A stretch of DNA of 25,058 nt, taken from positions 4,233-29,290 of IMG/VR virus record IMGVR_UViG_3300030333_004505, one strand, 5' to 3'. The position numbers were made by a program, and so were the translations under genes. This DNA is from a virus. Below the pieces are notes generated by a model that was given only the letters and a program-made list of their open reading frames with translations, ran no database searches and was not told the origin of the DNA. Below, piece after piece: positions 1-7,005 of the stretch; the first letter of the stretch is position 1; each line of letters opens with the position of its first letter.

Positions 1-99
1 CTCAGAGTAAACTGCCGCATCTACCTTGATATCATTATCATCAGCAGATGTAACAATACCTAAGTTGAAATTCTTTACTTCTCTGACGGACTTAGGCAT
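1..99 (-). CDS. partial gene, N-terminus of a possible virion structural protein
   Basis: An open frame starts at ATG 99 and runs off the left edge after 33 codons. It begins MPKSVREVKNFNLG and continues through a DDNDIKVDAAVYSE segment. It overlaps the end of the upstream gene by 8 bases, as is usual in this operon. No strong ribosome binding site precedes it, only an A-rich stretch, so translational coupling is likely. The pattern (VKNFNLGIVT, then an acidic D-D-I segment, then AAVYSEN-like) resembles the start of phage structural proteins I have seen in marine phages. This is a weak recollection, not a domain match. Its position after the fibre and lysis-like genes is compatible with a further virion gene. 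Confidence 0.5.
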   Translation of the reverse strand, partial: MPKSVREVKNFNLGIVTSADDNDIKVDAAVYSE

Positions 100-277
100 C
101 TTTTCTATCTTGCTCCATTTGCATAAGTTTCGCAGTAATATAAATAGAGAGGTCTAAAGCTTCTTCAAGAGCCTCCTTAACCCAGTCTCTTCCATCATTA
201 ACATCTAACTGGTCAGCATACTCTTTTTTGCCTTGTTCTAGCCTTGCTTCTATCTTTTTTACTATTTCTTTGTTCAT
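92..277 (-). CDS. small all-alpha protein, MazG-like helix pattern
   Basis: A 61-residue protein beginning MNKEIVKKIEARLEQG. An upstream in-frame ATG at 292 exists, but ATG 277 has GGGGAGA six bases before it and forms an ATGA overlap with the stop of the phosphoesterase gene, so 277 is the better start. The segment GRDWVKEALEEALDLSIYITAKL has the E..EE.LD spacing seen in small phage proteins related to MazG-type nucleotide pyrophosphohydrolases, where acidic residues bind magnesium. The protein is short for an active MazG domain (usually about 90-100 residues), so an enzyme activity is only a suggestion. It could equally be a helical accessory protein. The gene call itself is firm. Confidence 0.75.
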   Translation of the reverse strand: MNKEIVKKIEARLEQGKKEYADQLDVNDGRDWVKEALEEALDLSIYITAKLMQMEQDRKDA

Positions 278-1053
278 ATCAATTCTCCCCATAGAGAAGC
301 GTGTCCATTTATAATCTGGATTATATGGACAGTAAAATAACCATTTCCGAAATAATCTACCACAGCAAAAGCGTGTTGCCAGTTATGTTTCCTATTCATA
401 AGCCAATCGTTTGATTTTGAATCTAATTTCTTTAAACATCCTATTGACCAAGCACTCTTGACACCATCCAAGTGGGTAACTGAAGATTGCTGAATATCGT
501 GATGATGCCCGTACATAACATTTGAACCAAGACGGATAAGATGATTGCGGGTATGGTTGATACCAGCAAAATGATTTCCGTGATAGTAAAATAACTTACC
601 AATCTTGAGATATTTTCCCACAGGATAGTATTGAAACCCTCTTCCCTCCAAGCAGGCATCTGGAAAGTTATATCCGTGACAGTAGGGGTTTTCGTCTTGG
701 AATCTGTTAAGCCAGTCATCGTGGTTTCCTTCGCAAAAGTACTTTTCTGTACAGTTAACTTTATCAAGGGCTTCATCAATCTTATCTAGCCCCTTGTTTA
801 CTTGTGCGATTTCTTCGTCCACGAATGGAATTTGATATTCCAAAGGCGGTCTTTTCTTCTTTTTCCACTGCCAAGATGAAACACTGAACCACTCCCCGAC
901 GTCTCCGAGGTCTACATAAAAGTCTGGTTTTACTATGCCTATTGCCTTTATCAAGCATTTAATGGCCCCTTTATCCTCTAGTGGAAAGTGTTTGTCCGGT
1001 GTTATTATACCTCTCTTGACAACTCCTTTATCTAATTTGGTAGTTGCTCCCAA
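274..1053 (-). CDS. calcineurin-like metallophosphoesterase
   Basis: A 259-residue protein with the metallophosphatase motifs in order: D20-x-H22 (ITPDKHFP), G50-D51 (VDLGD), G109-N-H-D-D113, H158 and H161 (YYHGNH), and G182-H-H-H185. Together these form the usual two-metal site, so a phosphodiesterase or phosphatase acting on nucleic acid or nucleotides is expected. The residues around the motifs (EGNHDDW, YGHHHD) are typical of phage members. The start is TTG at 1053, four bases after GGAGG that lies in the end of the preceding gene; no in-frame ATG or GTG exists near the N-terminus. It overlaps the zinc-ribbon gene by 22 bases and ends in an ATGA overlap with the next gene. Its role in a virion operon is unknown. 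Confidence 0.9.
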   Translation of the reverse strand: MGATTKLDKGVVKRGIITPDKHFPLEDKGAIKCLIKAIGIVKPDFYVDLGDVGEWFSVSSWQWKKKKRPPLEYQIPFVDEEIAQVNKGLDKIDEALDKVNCTEKYFCEGNHDDWLNRFQDENPYCHGYNFPDACLEGRGFQYYPVGKYLKIGKLFYYHGNHFAGINHTRNHLIRLGSNVMYGHHHDIQQSSVTHLDGVKSAWSIGCLKKLDSKSNDWLMNRKHNWQHAFAVVDYFGNGYFTVHIIQIINGHASLWGELI

Positions 1054-1301
1054 AGTTCCTCCCAGTTGCTAACATCTATAAGTAAACTCTTCGCCTTCTG
1101 GAGATGCTTCTCCGTAGTGCGCTTTGTGAATCTAAGTAGAAATTTATGACAATAATCGCATTCCCACATCAAAGGCCCTGAATAAGCACCAAGTATCTCT
1201 ACCTCGTGTATGTCAGGGCACTGACAATGTGGACACTCTTCAGGTTTATTCCTGAAAGGCTTGTTACAGTCAATGTCAAATTTATCTATGACCTTAGACA
1301 C
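1032..1301 (-). CDS. small zinc-ribbon protein
   Basis: An 89-residue protein with two CxxC knuckles, C23-PH-C26 and C48-DY-C51, 21 residues apart, which is the layout of a zinc ribbon. The C-terminal 35 residues are charged and probably helical (TEKHLQKAKSLLIDVSNWEELWEQL). The start codon is GTG at 1301, placed six bases after AAGGA, and it overlaps the stop of the preceding gene (TAGTG). No specific family is recognised. Zinc ribbons like this occur in nucleic-acid-binding or adaptor proteins, but nothing here shows a partner. Confidence 0.75.
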   Translation of the reverse strand: MSKVIDKFDIDCNKPFRNKPEECPHCQCPDIHEVEILGAYSGPLMWECDYCHKFLLRFTKRTTEKHLQKAKSLLIDVSNWEELWEQLPN

Positions 1302-1528
1302 TACTTATCCTTGAATACTCCTTCGAGTAAATCAGTGACTATGTCTACAACTCTTTCGAAAAAGATTTGTTCTTTCTCTTCGGATACAAACGGAATATCA
1401 ATTTTTTCATTGATTTTAGTAGCTATTTCATCAGCAAACTCATCAGAACCAAGCCATTCCATAGCTTCGCTTTTCATTTTATCTGCTTGAGATTCTGCCA
1501 AATCCATTAACATTTTTTTAAAATCCAT
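1301..1528 (-). CDS. small acidic helical protein of unknown function
   Basis: A 75-residue acidic protein starting MDFKKMLMDLAESQADK, with ATG at 1528 preceded by AAAGGAG nine bases upstream (inside the end of the 47-residue gene). It is rich in E, D, K and I and probably forms two or three helices. No cysteine, signal or membrane segment is visible, and I do not recognise a family. It lies between the membrane-protein cluster and the zinc-ribbon gene with overlapping ends, so it belongs to the same transcript. Confidence 0.7.
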   Translation of the reverse strand: MDFKKMLMDLAESQADKMKSEAMEWLGSDEFADEIATKINEKIDIPFVSEEKEQIFFERVVDIVTDLLEGVFKDK

Positions 1529-1534
1529 ATTGTC

Positions 1535-1678
1535 CTACTCCTTTACTTTCTTTGCTTTTAACCATATGTAGTATATGTTCACCCCGAACATTATACACAT
1601 TAGTACAACTGACAAGATATCAAGCCAGTACACTAAACCTAAACTTGTTGAAATCCCACTAACTTTTAAACTGTCCAT
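1535..1678 (-). CDS. 47-residue single-span membrane protein
   Basis: A short gene: ATG 1678 to TAG 1535, 47 residues. It has a short polar N-terminus (MDSLKVSGIST), then one hydrophobic segment at about residues 13-40 (LGLVYWLDILSVVLMCIMF and following), then a basic tail KAKKVKE. The ATG lies one base after the TGA of the upstream coiled-coil membrane gene, and a weak GGA sits in that gene's last codons, so re-initiation is likely. The AAAGGAG of the next gene is in its last codons. Size, topology and neighbours fit a small holin or antiholin-like lysis protein, but this is inferred from context only. Confidence 0.65.
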   Translation of the reverse strand: MDSLKVSGISTSLGLVYWLDILSVVLMCIMFGVNIYYIWLKAKKVKE

Positions 1679-1679
1679 A

Positions 1680-2000
1680 TCAATTTTTTCCATTTATTCG
1701 GCTCATAGAACCTTTGATTTCAGATACTTGATTATCTAAATCATTTATTTCCTTGTTGAGGGCATCAAATTTCCTATCCAGCTTGTCATCTGATTGATTC
1801 CACCTGTTAATAAGTTTAATAACCATCCCCTCCATATTCTCAAGTGTTTCACTTTGACCTTTGTTTTCAATTTTAAGATTTTGTAAAGCCTCTGCTTGTT
1901 CGTTCCCTCTTTTGTTCATAGAGTAAACCATAAACATAAACATAGCCCCTACGACACCTATCATACCCGCTTCGCTGTATAGTGCTAGAAACTCCTCCAT
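1680..2000 (-). CDS. membrane-anchored coiled-coil protein, holin-like (BhlA/UviB pattern) or inner spanin candidate
   Basis: A 106-residue protein. After a short acidic N-terminus (MEEFLALYSEAG) comes one hydrophobic span at about residues 11-28, then a basic turn (NKRG) and a coiled coil over about 35-100 with heptad-like spacing of L and I. This is the plan of BhlA/UviB-type holins and also of inner-membrane spanin subunits. The start is well fixed: AGGAGG lies seven bases before ATG 2000. It sits among four other tiny membrane or basic proteins. The endolysin is some 16 kb upstream in the same operon rather than next to it, so the lysis role is inferred. Confidence 0.6.
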   Translation of the reverse strand: MEEFLALYSEAGMIGVVGAMFMFMVYSMNKRGNEQAEALQNLKIENKGQSETLENMEGMVIKLINRWNQSDDKLDRKFDALNKEINDLDNQVSEIKGSMSRINGKN

Positions 2001-2012
2001 TAATTAACCTCC

Positions 2013-2120
2013 TCATTTGAATGGCGACTCTAAAAATTTCAAAAGACCGTCCCTTACCTTCTTAAAAAACAAATCTTCCTTCCCTCTGAAGTTACTATTT
2101 ATATTCTTTTTACGTCTCAC
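2013..2120 (-). CDS. 35-residue basic peptide
   Basis: A very short frame from GTG 2120 to TGA 2013. It starts in a GTGA overlap with the stop of the preceding coiled-coil membrane gene and has AAGGA seven bases upstream within that gene's lysine codons. The peptide is strongly basic (MRRKKNINSNFRGKEDL, then FFKKVRDGLLKFLESPFK), and the second half could form an amphipathic helix. The ribosome binding site of the next gene, AGGAGG, begins just after its stop. The coupling signals support translation, but the length is small and there is no family match. Confidence 0.5.
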   Translation of the reverse strand: MRRKKNINSNFRGKEDLFFKKVRDGLLKFLESPFK

Positions 2121-2440
2121 TTTTTTTTCCTTTTTTTCCAACTTAAGGGATTTAAATTTAATTCCTTTTGATACCAATTTAATTCTTCCTCCATTGCTGT
2201 AAGTTTTGCATTTTCTTCAGCTATATGCTTTTCGACAAGCTCTGTAATTGTGGTATCAGACTCTGATACTCTTCGTTCAAGATTGTCAATTCGTGTGATA
2301 ACTTGATAGTATGAATAAACAAGTCCAGCGACAAGTATAAACATTTGACCAAGCCACTTAATATTAATACTAATGACGGCATTATCATCCACGACAGTCC
2401 CACGATAGCTTCTGGCCGTTTTAGGTTTACCATCGCTCAC
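2117..2440 (-). CDS. single-span membrane protein with coiled coil, inner spanin candidate
   Basis: A 107-residue protein starting at GTG 2440, five bases after GGAG and in a GTGA overlap with the upstream stop. Residues 1-27 are polar and basic; one hydrophobic span covers about 28-47 (WLGQMFILVAGLVYSYYQV). A predicted coiled coil follows (about 48-92: ITRIDNLERRVSESDTTI and onward), and the end is very basic (KKRKKK). A cytoplasmic N-terminus, one span and a long coiled coil is the plan of inner-membrane spanins. The lysine-rich tail is also common in holins. The small upstream protein with a lipobox-like LNAC would be the natural outer partner if this is a spanin pair. Confidence 0.6.
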   Translation of the reverse strand: MSDGKPKTARSYRGTVVDDNAVISINIKWLGQMFILVAGLVYSYYQVITRIDNLERRVSESDTTITELVEKHIAEENAKLTAMEEELNWYQKELNLNPLSWKKRKKK

Positions 2441-2571
2441 AGTTTCTCCGGGATATCAAGTCCACCTACAGACCAACCACCATCGCAAGCATTTAATAAT
2501 AACAAGGCAAAAAGTATAAAGAATATTGCAAATCCAGCCGCTCTAAAAAAATCTTTTGTTTGCTCAGTCAT
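2437..2571 (-). CDS. 44-residue membrane protein or lipoprotein (outer spanin or holin candidate)
   Basis: A short gene from ATG 2571 to TGA 2437, starting in a TAATG overlap with the lectin-like gene and ending in a GTGA overlap with the next. The N-terminus carries K and R (MTEQTKDFFR), followed by a strongly hydrophobic run of about 17 residues ending LLLLNAC and a short polar tail (DGGWSVGGLDIPEKL). LNAC resembles a lipoprotein cleavage box, although asparagine at that position is not the usual choice. If cleaved, the mature part is only 16 residues, shorter than known outer spanins. The alternative is an uncleaved one-span holin-type protein. No separate ribosome binding site is evident. 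Confidence 0.55.
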   Translation of the reverse strand: MTEQTKDFFRAAGFAIFFILFALLLLNACDGGWSVGGLDIPEKL

Positions 2572-3602
2572 TATAATCCCATCTTCTCGTGCGTATCATT
2601 TATAAAATTATTAAGCTTAGAATCTGTCTGTCCATTGGGGCCATATGCTCCTGCTAATCCTTTAGCAACAACCACCAGAGAAACATCTCCATCGAATACA
2701 GATGCACCCGCTGATGATGATGAAGGGATACAACCTATTCCATAAGGTTCATTTGAACCTGTCCAAGCACTAGAAGATAAACAATCACTTCCATATCCAT
2801 CTGCTGTAGCATACCATTTATCATTCAGAGAATCATAAGCAGAAAACAACTGATTTATTCTATATGTTGTTCCTTTTGCACCTGAAAATGTATCAAATGA
2901 AAATACACCACAAGTCCAAGTATTATTAGTAACTATAGTAGTATTTGAGTTTCTTATGTGATAACCACCAGAGTACAATACTTTTGTCCTCATAGCTCCA
3001 GTTGCCAAAGATTCAATAACTAAGTAATTAGTAGTATTATCCCCTATGCTAAATAAAGTTCCAGCGTGGTCAGTATGCCTTCTAAACCAAATTATAATTA
3101 CTGTTCCACTACCATCTTCTAATCCATTAAGAGCAGATAATGCTCCTTCGTCCCAAGAATGAACACAATCATCACCACCACAAGTAATATACCCGGGTGT
3201 AGTTGTACTTGTAGATGCAGTAAAGGGTGCGCTACTTATAATATCAGAATCAGCATTCCAAGATGGCCCTACATCAGTCACAGTAGTGCCACTACCATTA
3301 TAAGAAGAATTGTATCCAAAATCTATTCTCATCTTTACATAACTATCCCACCAACTATTAACTGCATTGTCATACCAATCAGTATCATTATCCCAAGCTG
3401 AGTAATCGTGGTCATAAGAATAAAATTCGGATATTTGATGAGGAGCTGAGCCGTCTGGTCTATCAGACGCACCCATATCAGTATTGATAGTAGCGTAGCT
3501 ACCATCACAAGCACTAGTTAAAGATGTTTCTGCTGTTGCACTACCACCTAATTCAGCTCTAATTTGTCCAAGAGTTAATTCACCACTACTTGTTAACGAC
3601 AT
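2571..3602 (-). CDS. virion protein with probable concanavalin/LamG-like lectin domain
   Basis: A 343-residue protein. The first 65 residues (LTLGQIRAELGGSA ... HQISEFYSYDHD) follow a pattern common in phage and Bacteroidetes surface proteins, where a short conserved N-terminus ends in a SEFY-type motif. From about residue 90 it is rich in aromatic residues, S, T and N. The C-terminal end (FDGDVSLVVVAKGLAG ... LNNFINDTHEKMGL) resembles the last strand and helix of LamG/concanavalin-like domains, which bind glycans. It is the last of the fibre cluster, so receptor or glycan binding at the tail tip is the likely role. ATG 3602 overlaps the upstream S74 fibre gene by 17 bases and has only a weak ribosome binding site. 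Confidence 0.7.
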   Translation of the reverse strand: MSLTSSGELTLGQIRAELGGSATAETSLTSACDGSYATINTDMGASDRPDGSAPHQISEFYSYDHDYSAWDNDTDWYDNAVNSWWDSYVKMRIDFGYNSSYNGSGTTVTDVGPSWNADSDIISSAPFTASTSTTTPGYITCGGDDCVHSWDEGALSALNGLEDGSGTVIIIWFRRHTDHAGTLFSIGDNTTNYLVIESLATGAMRTKVLYSGGYHIRNSNTTIVTNNTWTCGVFSFDTFSGAKGTTYRINQLFSAYDSLNDKWYATADGYGSDCLSSSAWTGSNEPYGIGCIPSSSSAGASVFDGDVSLVVVAKGLAGAYGPNGQTDSKLNNFINDTHEKMGL

Positions 3603-4572
3603 CTACTAATTCCGTTAATCTGTCAATTTGGACTTGTTGTTCTTTTATACTTTCTATAAGAACTGCTATTATCTTTTCATAATCAAGAGTTAGGTATCTT
3701 TTCCCAGTCTTATCCATTAAAGGCATACTCTTTTCTCGTACAACTTCTGGAAGTATATCTTGAACTTCTTGAGCAATAAGACCTAAATCTTTTTGCCCTT
3801 CCCTACTTCCTTTCTTCCAGAGATATTCAACACCTCTAAGTCTCTTAACTTTTTCTAGCGCTAGGTCTATGGTCTTAATATTGCCCTTAACTCTCTTATC
3901 TGATATTGTTGATGAATAAGCAATAACATCTGCGTCAGCGTGGAAATCCCCACCATTAGCAAACAAGAACTCATTAGCATTATTTACCATTACCTTTATA
4001 CCTTGACCGGGGTCTGCTGTGTCGTGAAAGAAACCATCATCTGCACCATCAAACTGAATACCCGGAGCAGTATTTGAGCCACCATCAACAACTAATACGC
4101 CATCTACAGTAGTATTGTTAAATGTAACATTAGAAGTAGTCGCAACTGCTTGACCTATACTAAAGGTTGTACTACTTAAAGTAACTCCAGTACCGGCACT
4201 ATATGTAGTATTAGTATCAGTAGGAGTAGCCCAAGTACCATCTTTCTTTAGAAAAGTACTACCAGAACCACCACCAAGATTTGACAAAGCGGCGCCACTT
4301 GATAAGCTAAATGTTGTTGAGCTAAGGGTTAGTCCAGTCCCAGCGGAGTAAGTAGTATTTGTATCTGTGATATCACAATTAAATGTTGTACCACTTAAAG
4401 ACATACCAGTCCCTGCTGAATAAGTAGTATTAGTATCTGAAGGGGTGGCCCAAGTTCCATCCTTTCTCAAGAATGTAGAACCACTGCCACCCCCTAAGTT
4501 TGCTAATGCTACCCCAGAAGGGAAGTCCGCTGAAGGACTCGATTCGTGTAGTACCTTTTTCCACGAAGCCAT
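3586..4572 (-). CDS. tail fibre with C-terminal S74 intramolecular chaperone
   Basis: A 328-residue fibre. Residues 1-18 (MASWKKVLHESSPSADFP) are nearly identical to the start of the other fibre gene here, so both probably attach to the same virion site. A shaft follows with repeats: NTTYSAGTG three times (about 48, 72 and 121) and LGGGSGSTFL-[RK]-KDGTWATP twice (about 26 and 99). Residues 224-328 form a Peptidase_S74 domain: S224-D-K-R-V-K229, LGLIAQEVQDILPEVV (263-278), YLTLDYEKIIAVLIESIKE (293-311) and a coiled-coil tail. In this family the domain trimerises the fibre and cuts itself off before the serine. The start is supported by GGAG eight bases before ATG 4572. Confidence 0.88.
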   Translation of the reverse strand: MASWKKVLHESSPSADFPSGVALANLGGGSGSTFLRKDGTWATPSDTNTTYSAGTGMSLSGTTFNCDITDTNTTYSAGTGLTLSSTTFSLSSGAALSNLGGGSGSTFLKKDGTWATPTDTNTTYSAGTGVTLSSTTFSIGQAVATTSNVTFNNTTVDGVLVVDGGSNTAPGIQFDGADDGFFHDTADPGQGIKVMVNNANEFLFANGGDFHADADVIAYSSTISDKRVKGNIKTIDLALEKVKRLRGVEYLWKKGSREGQKDLGLIAQEVQDILPEVVREKSMPLMDKTGKRYLTLDYEKIIAVLIESIKEQQVQIDRLTELVDVVNK

Positions 4573-4575
4573 CTA

Positions 4576-4812
4576 TTACACTCCGTTTTGTGTATGTACC
4601 ATTTCAGGTTGTTGTGGCTGATAGCCAACAAATTCACCTGTTTTTGCAATGTGATTATCAAGGGCTTTCTGGAATTTAGCCCGAAGCTTCCCTATTTTTT
4701 CAGCTTCACTGCCCTTAATAGATGATTGGTCTATTAGTTGAATAACAAAGAATGTTTCCAACGCCTCCAACTTCACATTGTATTGCGGTTCAGTCTCTTT
4801 TTTCTGAGCCAT
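4576..4812 (-). CDS. small helical protein paired with the S74 fibre
   Basis: A 78-residue protein. The frame is open further upstream, but ATG 4812 (MAQKKETEPQYN) has AAGGAG seven bases before it and is the clear start. The core, YNVKLEALETFFVIQLIDQS then SEAEKIGKLRAKFQKALDNH, is predicted helical. It resembles the other small gene at 6229-6432 (LNVKEVGFMLRLIDEG then LELALQVKLKLQNKMEML): both have NVK, a hydrophobic helix with LID, then a K- and L-rich helix. Each lies directly before a MASWKK fibre gene. A fibre-assembly chaperone or small attachment protein is a reasonable guess from position only. Confidence 0.7.
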   Translation of the reverse strand: MAQKKETEPQYNVKLEALETFFVIQLIDQSSIKGSEAEKIGKLRAKFQKALDNHIAKTGEFVGYQPQQPEMVHTQNGV

Positions 4813-4834
4813 TTGTTCTCTCCTTATTTTGTAT

Positions 4835-6229
4835 TTATGATATTCTGATATACGGTGTCCCACTATCGTCGTCAGTGTCAACGTGAATGCTTCCTACCGG
4901 AGCTTGGTCTCCTGAACCAACACCAGTACTTCTACTAACTAGAGCAACTTGATGTATATTCTCAACTCCAGTTTCTGCACTAACATCATCTTCAGTTGTA
5001 TCATCTTCATTCAAATCCACTGGTACACCACCAAAATTTAAATGACCATTGGTTGCGTCATACCATAATGCCGCATCTAATCCGTTTGTTGTTACAACAC
5101 CTTCAGATACAGCATCTGCTCCACCTCTATCAAAAACAATTACAGCATCCCTACAGTTAGAAGCACCTGCTCTCAGTTTAATTTGAGCATCTTTGATTGC
5201 AACACTTTCAGTTGTTGTATTCGTTACAGTGCTTGTTCCAGTAACCTGTAAGTTACCACCAACAATCATATCACCACTTGTTTCAAGATTAGAGCTGAAT
5301 GTCTTTGCCCCTGCAAAAGTCTGAGTACCTGTTGTTACAACCCCTGAAGCACTACCTGATGCTGAAGGAATTGCTGAATCAGAACCTGTAGATGAATTAC
5401 AAGTTGGGCCAGCAGTTGTTCCAGCTGTCCAAGATATGTTAGTAGCAACGTGTGGACTATCACAAGTATTTGCTGATGTTTGGTCAGCATTTGCATCAGT
5501 ACATTTTGCCGCTGTATAGGTTGTTGCGATAGTTGAACCATTCCAAGTTCCAGTAGTTATTGTACCCAATGTTGTGATGCTTGTAGTACCAGCGGCCGCT
5601 ACAGCAGTTCCACCGATAGTTAGAGCATCAGTTTCTAGTGTACCGTCAATATCTGCATCTCCAGATATATCCAAGCTACCAAATTCCAATTCACCACTAG
5701 CTTTTATTTTACCAACATTAGAGCCATCAATAGCGAAAGCAATAACGTTATCAGTACTAAAGTCAATCAAGGCATCTGATGAGCCATAACCAATCTTTAA
5801 ACCAGAATTATAGATACTGGTTATTGTTGTTTGTGCGGCATCAATGTCTATATCATTAGCGCTGGCAGTTAAACCATTACCTCCGACTACATTTAAAGTG
5901 ACACCACCTGATGAACCACCACCAGTTAGACCATCACCTGCGGTTACTCCAGTGATATCACCAGAGGACGCATCCGCCCATTCAGGAGCTGTTGCTCCAG
6001 AGTTCATTGTTAAAACTTGCCCAGCAGAGCCGACACCAAGTTTTGAAAGAGCCGTAGCACCAGAAGCATATAAAATATCCCCTGCTGTGTACGACGTTGT
6101 GTTCGTACCCCCACTAGCCACTGCCAAAGCTGTTGATAATCCTGCCGCTGTACCAGATGTATTCTGATTCAGAGTAGGAAAGTCAGCTGTTGGAGATGAT
6201 TCGTGAAGGAGTTTTTTCCAACTTGCCAT
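4835..6229 (-). CDS. tail fibre / structural protein, MASWKK type
   Basis: A 464-residue protein with the N-terminus MASWKKLLHESSPTADFP shared with the S74 fibre gene. The body is low-complexity and rich in G, S, T, A and D, as in beta-helical fibre shafts. It includes a segment common in phage fibres (GGTNTTSYTAGDILYASG, then ALSKLGVGSAGQVLTM) and ends with a compact region (DAQIKLRAG ... APVGSIHVDTDDDSG ... YIRIS). No S74 domain or catalytic signature is present, so it may be a shaft or a fibre carrying another tip. AAGGAGG lies seven bases before ATG 6229. The final 30 codons overlap nothing, and the next gene starts 22 bases later. Confidence 0.8.
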   Translation of the reverse strand: MASWKKLLHESSPTADFPTLNQNTSGTAAGLSTALAVASGGTNTTSYTAGDILYASGATALSKLGVGSAGQVLTMNSGATAPEWADASSGDITGVTAGDGLTGGGSSGGVTLNVVGGNGLTASANDIDIDAAQTTITSIYNSGLKIGYGSSDALIDFSTDNVIAFAIDGSNVGKIKASGELEFGSLDISGDADIDGTLETDALTIGGTAVAAAGTTSITTLGTITTGTWNGSTIATTYTAAKCTDANADQTSANTCDSPHVATNISWTAGTTAGPTCNSSTGSDSAIPSASGSASGVVTTGTQTFAGAKTFSSNLETSGDMIVGGNLQVTGTSTVTNTTTESVAIKDAQIKLRAGASNCRDAVIVFDRGGADAVSEGVVTTNGLDAALWYDATNGHLNFGGVPVDLNEDDTTEDDVSAETGVENIHQVALVSRSTGVGSGDQAPVGSIHVDTDDDSGTPYIRIS

Positions 6230-6432
6230 TATATAACCTCCTTATGGTTCATTAGCATTTCCATTTTGTTCTGAAGTTTTAACTTTACTTGTAGAGCCAA
6301 CTCCAGAAACTTACCTTGATGGACTCCTTCGTCTATCAAGCGTAGCATAAACCCTACCTCTTTAACATTTAGATTATTATCAGGCTTCTCCTCTACAGGC
6401 TTAGCCAATGGTATCTTACTCAACGCCGACAT
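6229..6432 (-). CDS. small helical protein paired with the MASWKK fibre
   Basis: A 67-residue protein. The frame extends upstream to TTG or GTG codons, but ATG 6432 (MSALSKIPLAKPVEEK) is preferred; AAGGA lies 11 bases before it, a long spacing, so the start is less certain than most. A proline-rich N-terminus is followed by two predicted helices (NVKEVGFMLRLIDEG, KFLELALQVKLKLQNKMEML). It resembles the 78-residue protein before the second fibre gene, suggesting a duplicated pair. It overlaps the upstream gene by 17 bases and contains the next gene's AAGGAGG just before its stop. Confidence 0.65.
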   Translation of the reverse strand: MSALSKIPLAKPVEEKPDNNLNVKEVGFMLRLIDEGVHQGKFLELALQVKLKLQNKMEMLMNHKEVI

Positions 6433-6775
6433 ATAATTGACTATCCTTGTAATAAACCCCACCTTCAATCGCTGTAGGAGTTCCTGATTGTTCTTTTAAT
6501 TTTAATACTCCATTATAATCAATAGAGAATTTAATATCTGAGTCATTAGAAAACTGAGCCAAATTTCCACTTGATAAAGCACTACTTACACTGTCTGAAT
6601 CCGTAGATTCAAATTCAAATCTTCCATCATTATCAGCATCAGTTCCACCGATTCCTGCTAAGTCAAGAACCTCTACATCAGCTGAACCATTATCATAGTA
6701 AAGCTTGTTATCAGATTTTCTAAATATCAAGTTTGTATAAACTTGTGAAATTACATTATCTGTTAAAGTTGCCAT
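6416..6775 (-). CDS. probable structural protein, beta-rich
   Basis: A 119-residue acidic protein starting MATLTDNVISQVYTNL, with AGGAGGG three bases before ATG 6775. It has alternating short beta-like segments (NLIFRKSDNKLYYDNG, FSIDYNGVLKLKEQ, GGVYYKDSQLYVGVE). The phrase K-L-Y-Y-D-N-G is common in short phage fibre or neck proteins that carry a display domain before a fibre shaft. No specific family is recognised. It opens the fibre cluster and overlaps the small helical gene. Confidence 0.65.
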   Translation of the reverse strand: MATLTDNVISQVYTNLIFRKSDNKLYYDNGSADVEVLDLAGIGGTDADNDGRFEFESTDSDSVSSALSSGNLAQFSNDSDIKFSIDYNGVLKLKEQSGTPTAIEGGVYYKDSQLYVGVE

Positions 6776-6783
6776 ATTCCCTC

Positions 6784-7005
6784 CTAGACTGGCGTAAATG
6801 TTGTAGCTATAGACTCAACTGGAGTAAAGACAGATTGGATTGAATCAACAGGCGTATAGACCGTTTCTATAGGCTCTACTGAGTTCCATATATCTTCTAT
6901 AGCAAGAGAGTGAAAATAAGACTCTGTTACTTGATTAAAATATACACTAGTAAACTCTGATAAATTAAACGAACCAAAGTTTAATCCATTATATCCTTCT
7001 GGCAT
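6784..7005 (-). CDS. small protein with a C-terminal decapeptide repeat
   Basis: A 73-residue protein starting MPEGYNGLNFGSFNLSEF, in a TAATG overlap with the upstream gene. The C-terminal 31 residues are three near-copies of a ten-residue unit: VEPIETVYTP, VDSIQSVFTP and VESIATTFTP, then a final V. The alternation of V, I and aromatic residues suggests beta strands or a docking peptide. No family is recognised. Between adaptor-like and fibre genes, it may be a small tail or connector component. Confidence 0.65.
   Translation of the reverse strand: MPEGYNGLNFGSFNLSEFTSVYFNQVTESYFHSLAIEDIWNSVEPIETVYTPVDSIQSVFTPVESIATTFTPV

Noticed and set aside
441-779. Second open frame inside the phosphoesterase gene
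   Set aside because: It lies in another frame of a gene with a full set of active-site motifs.
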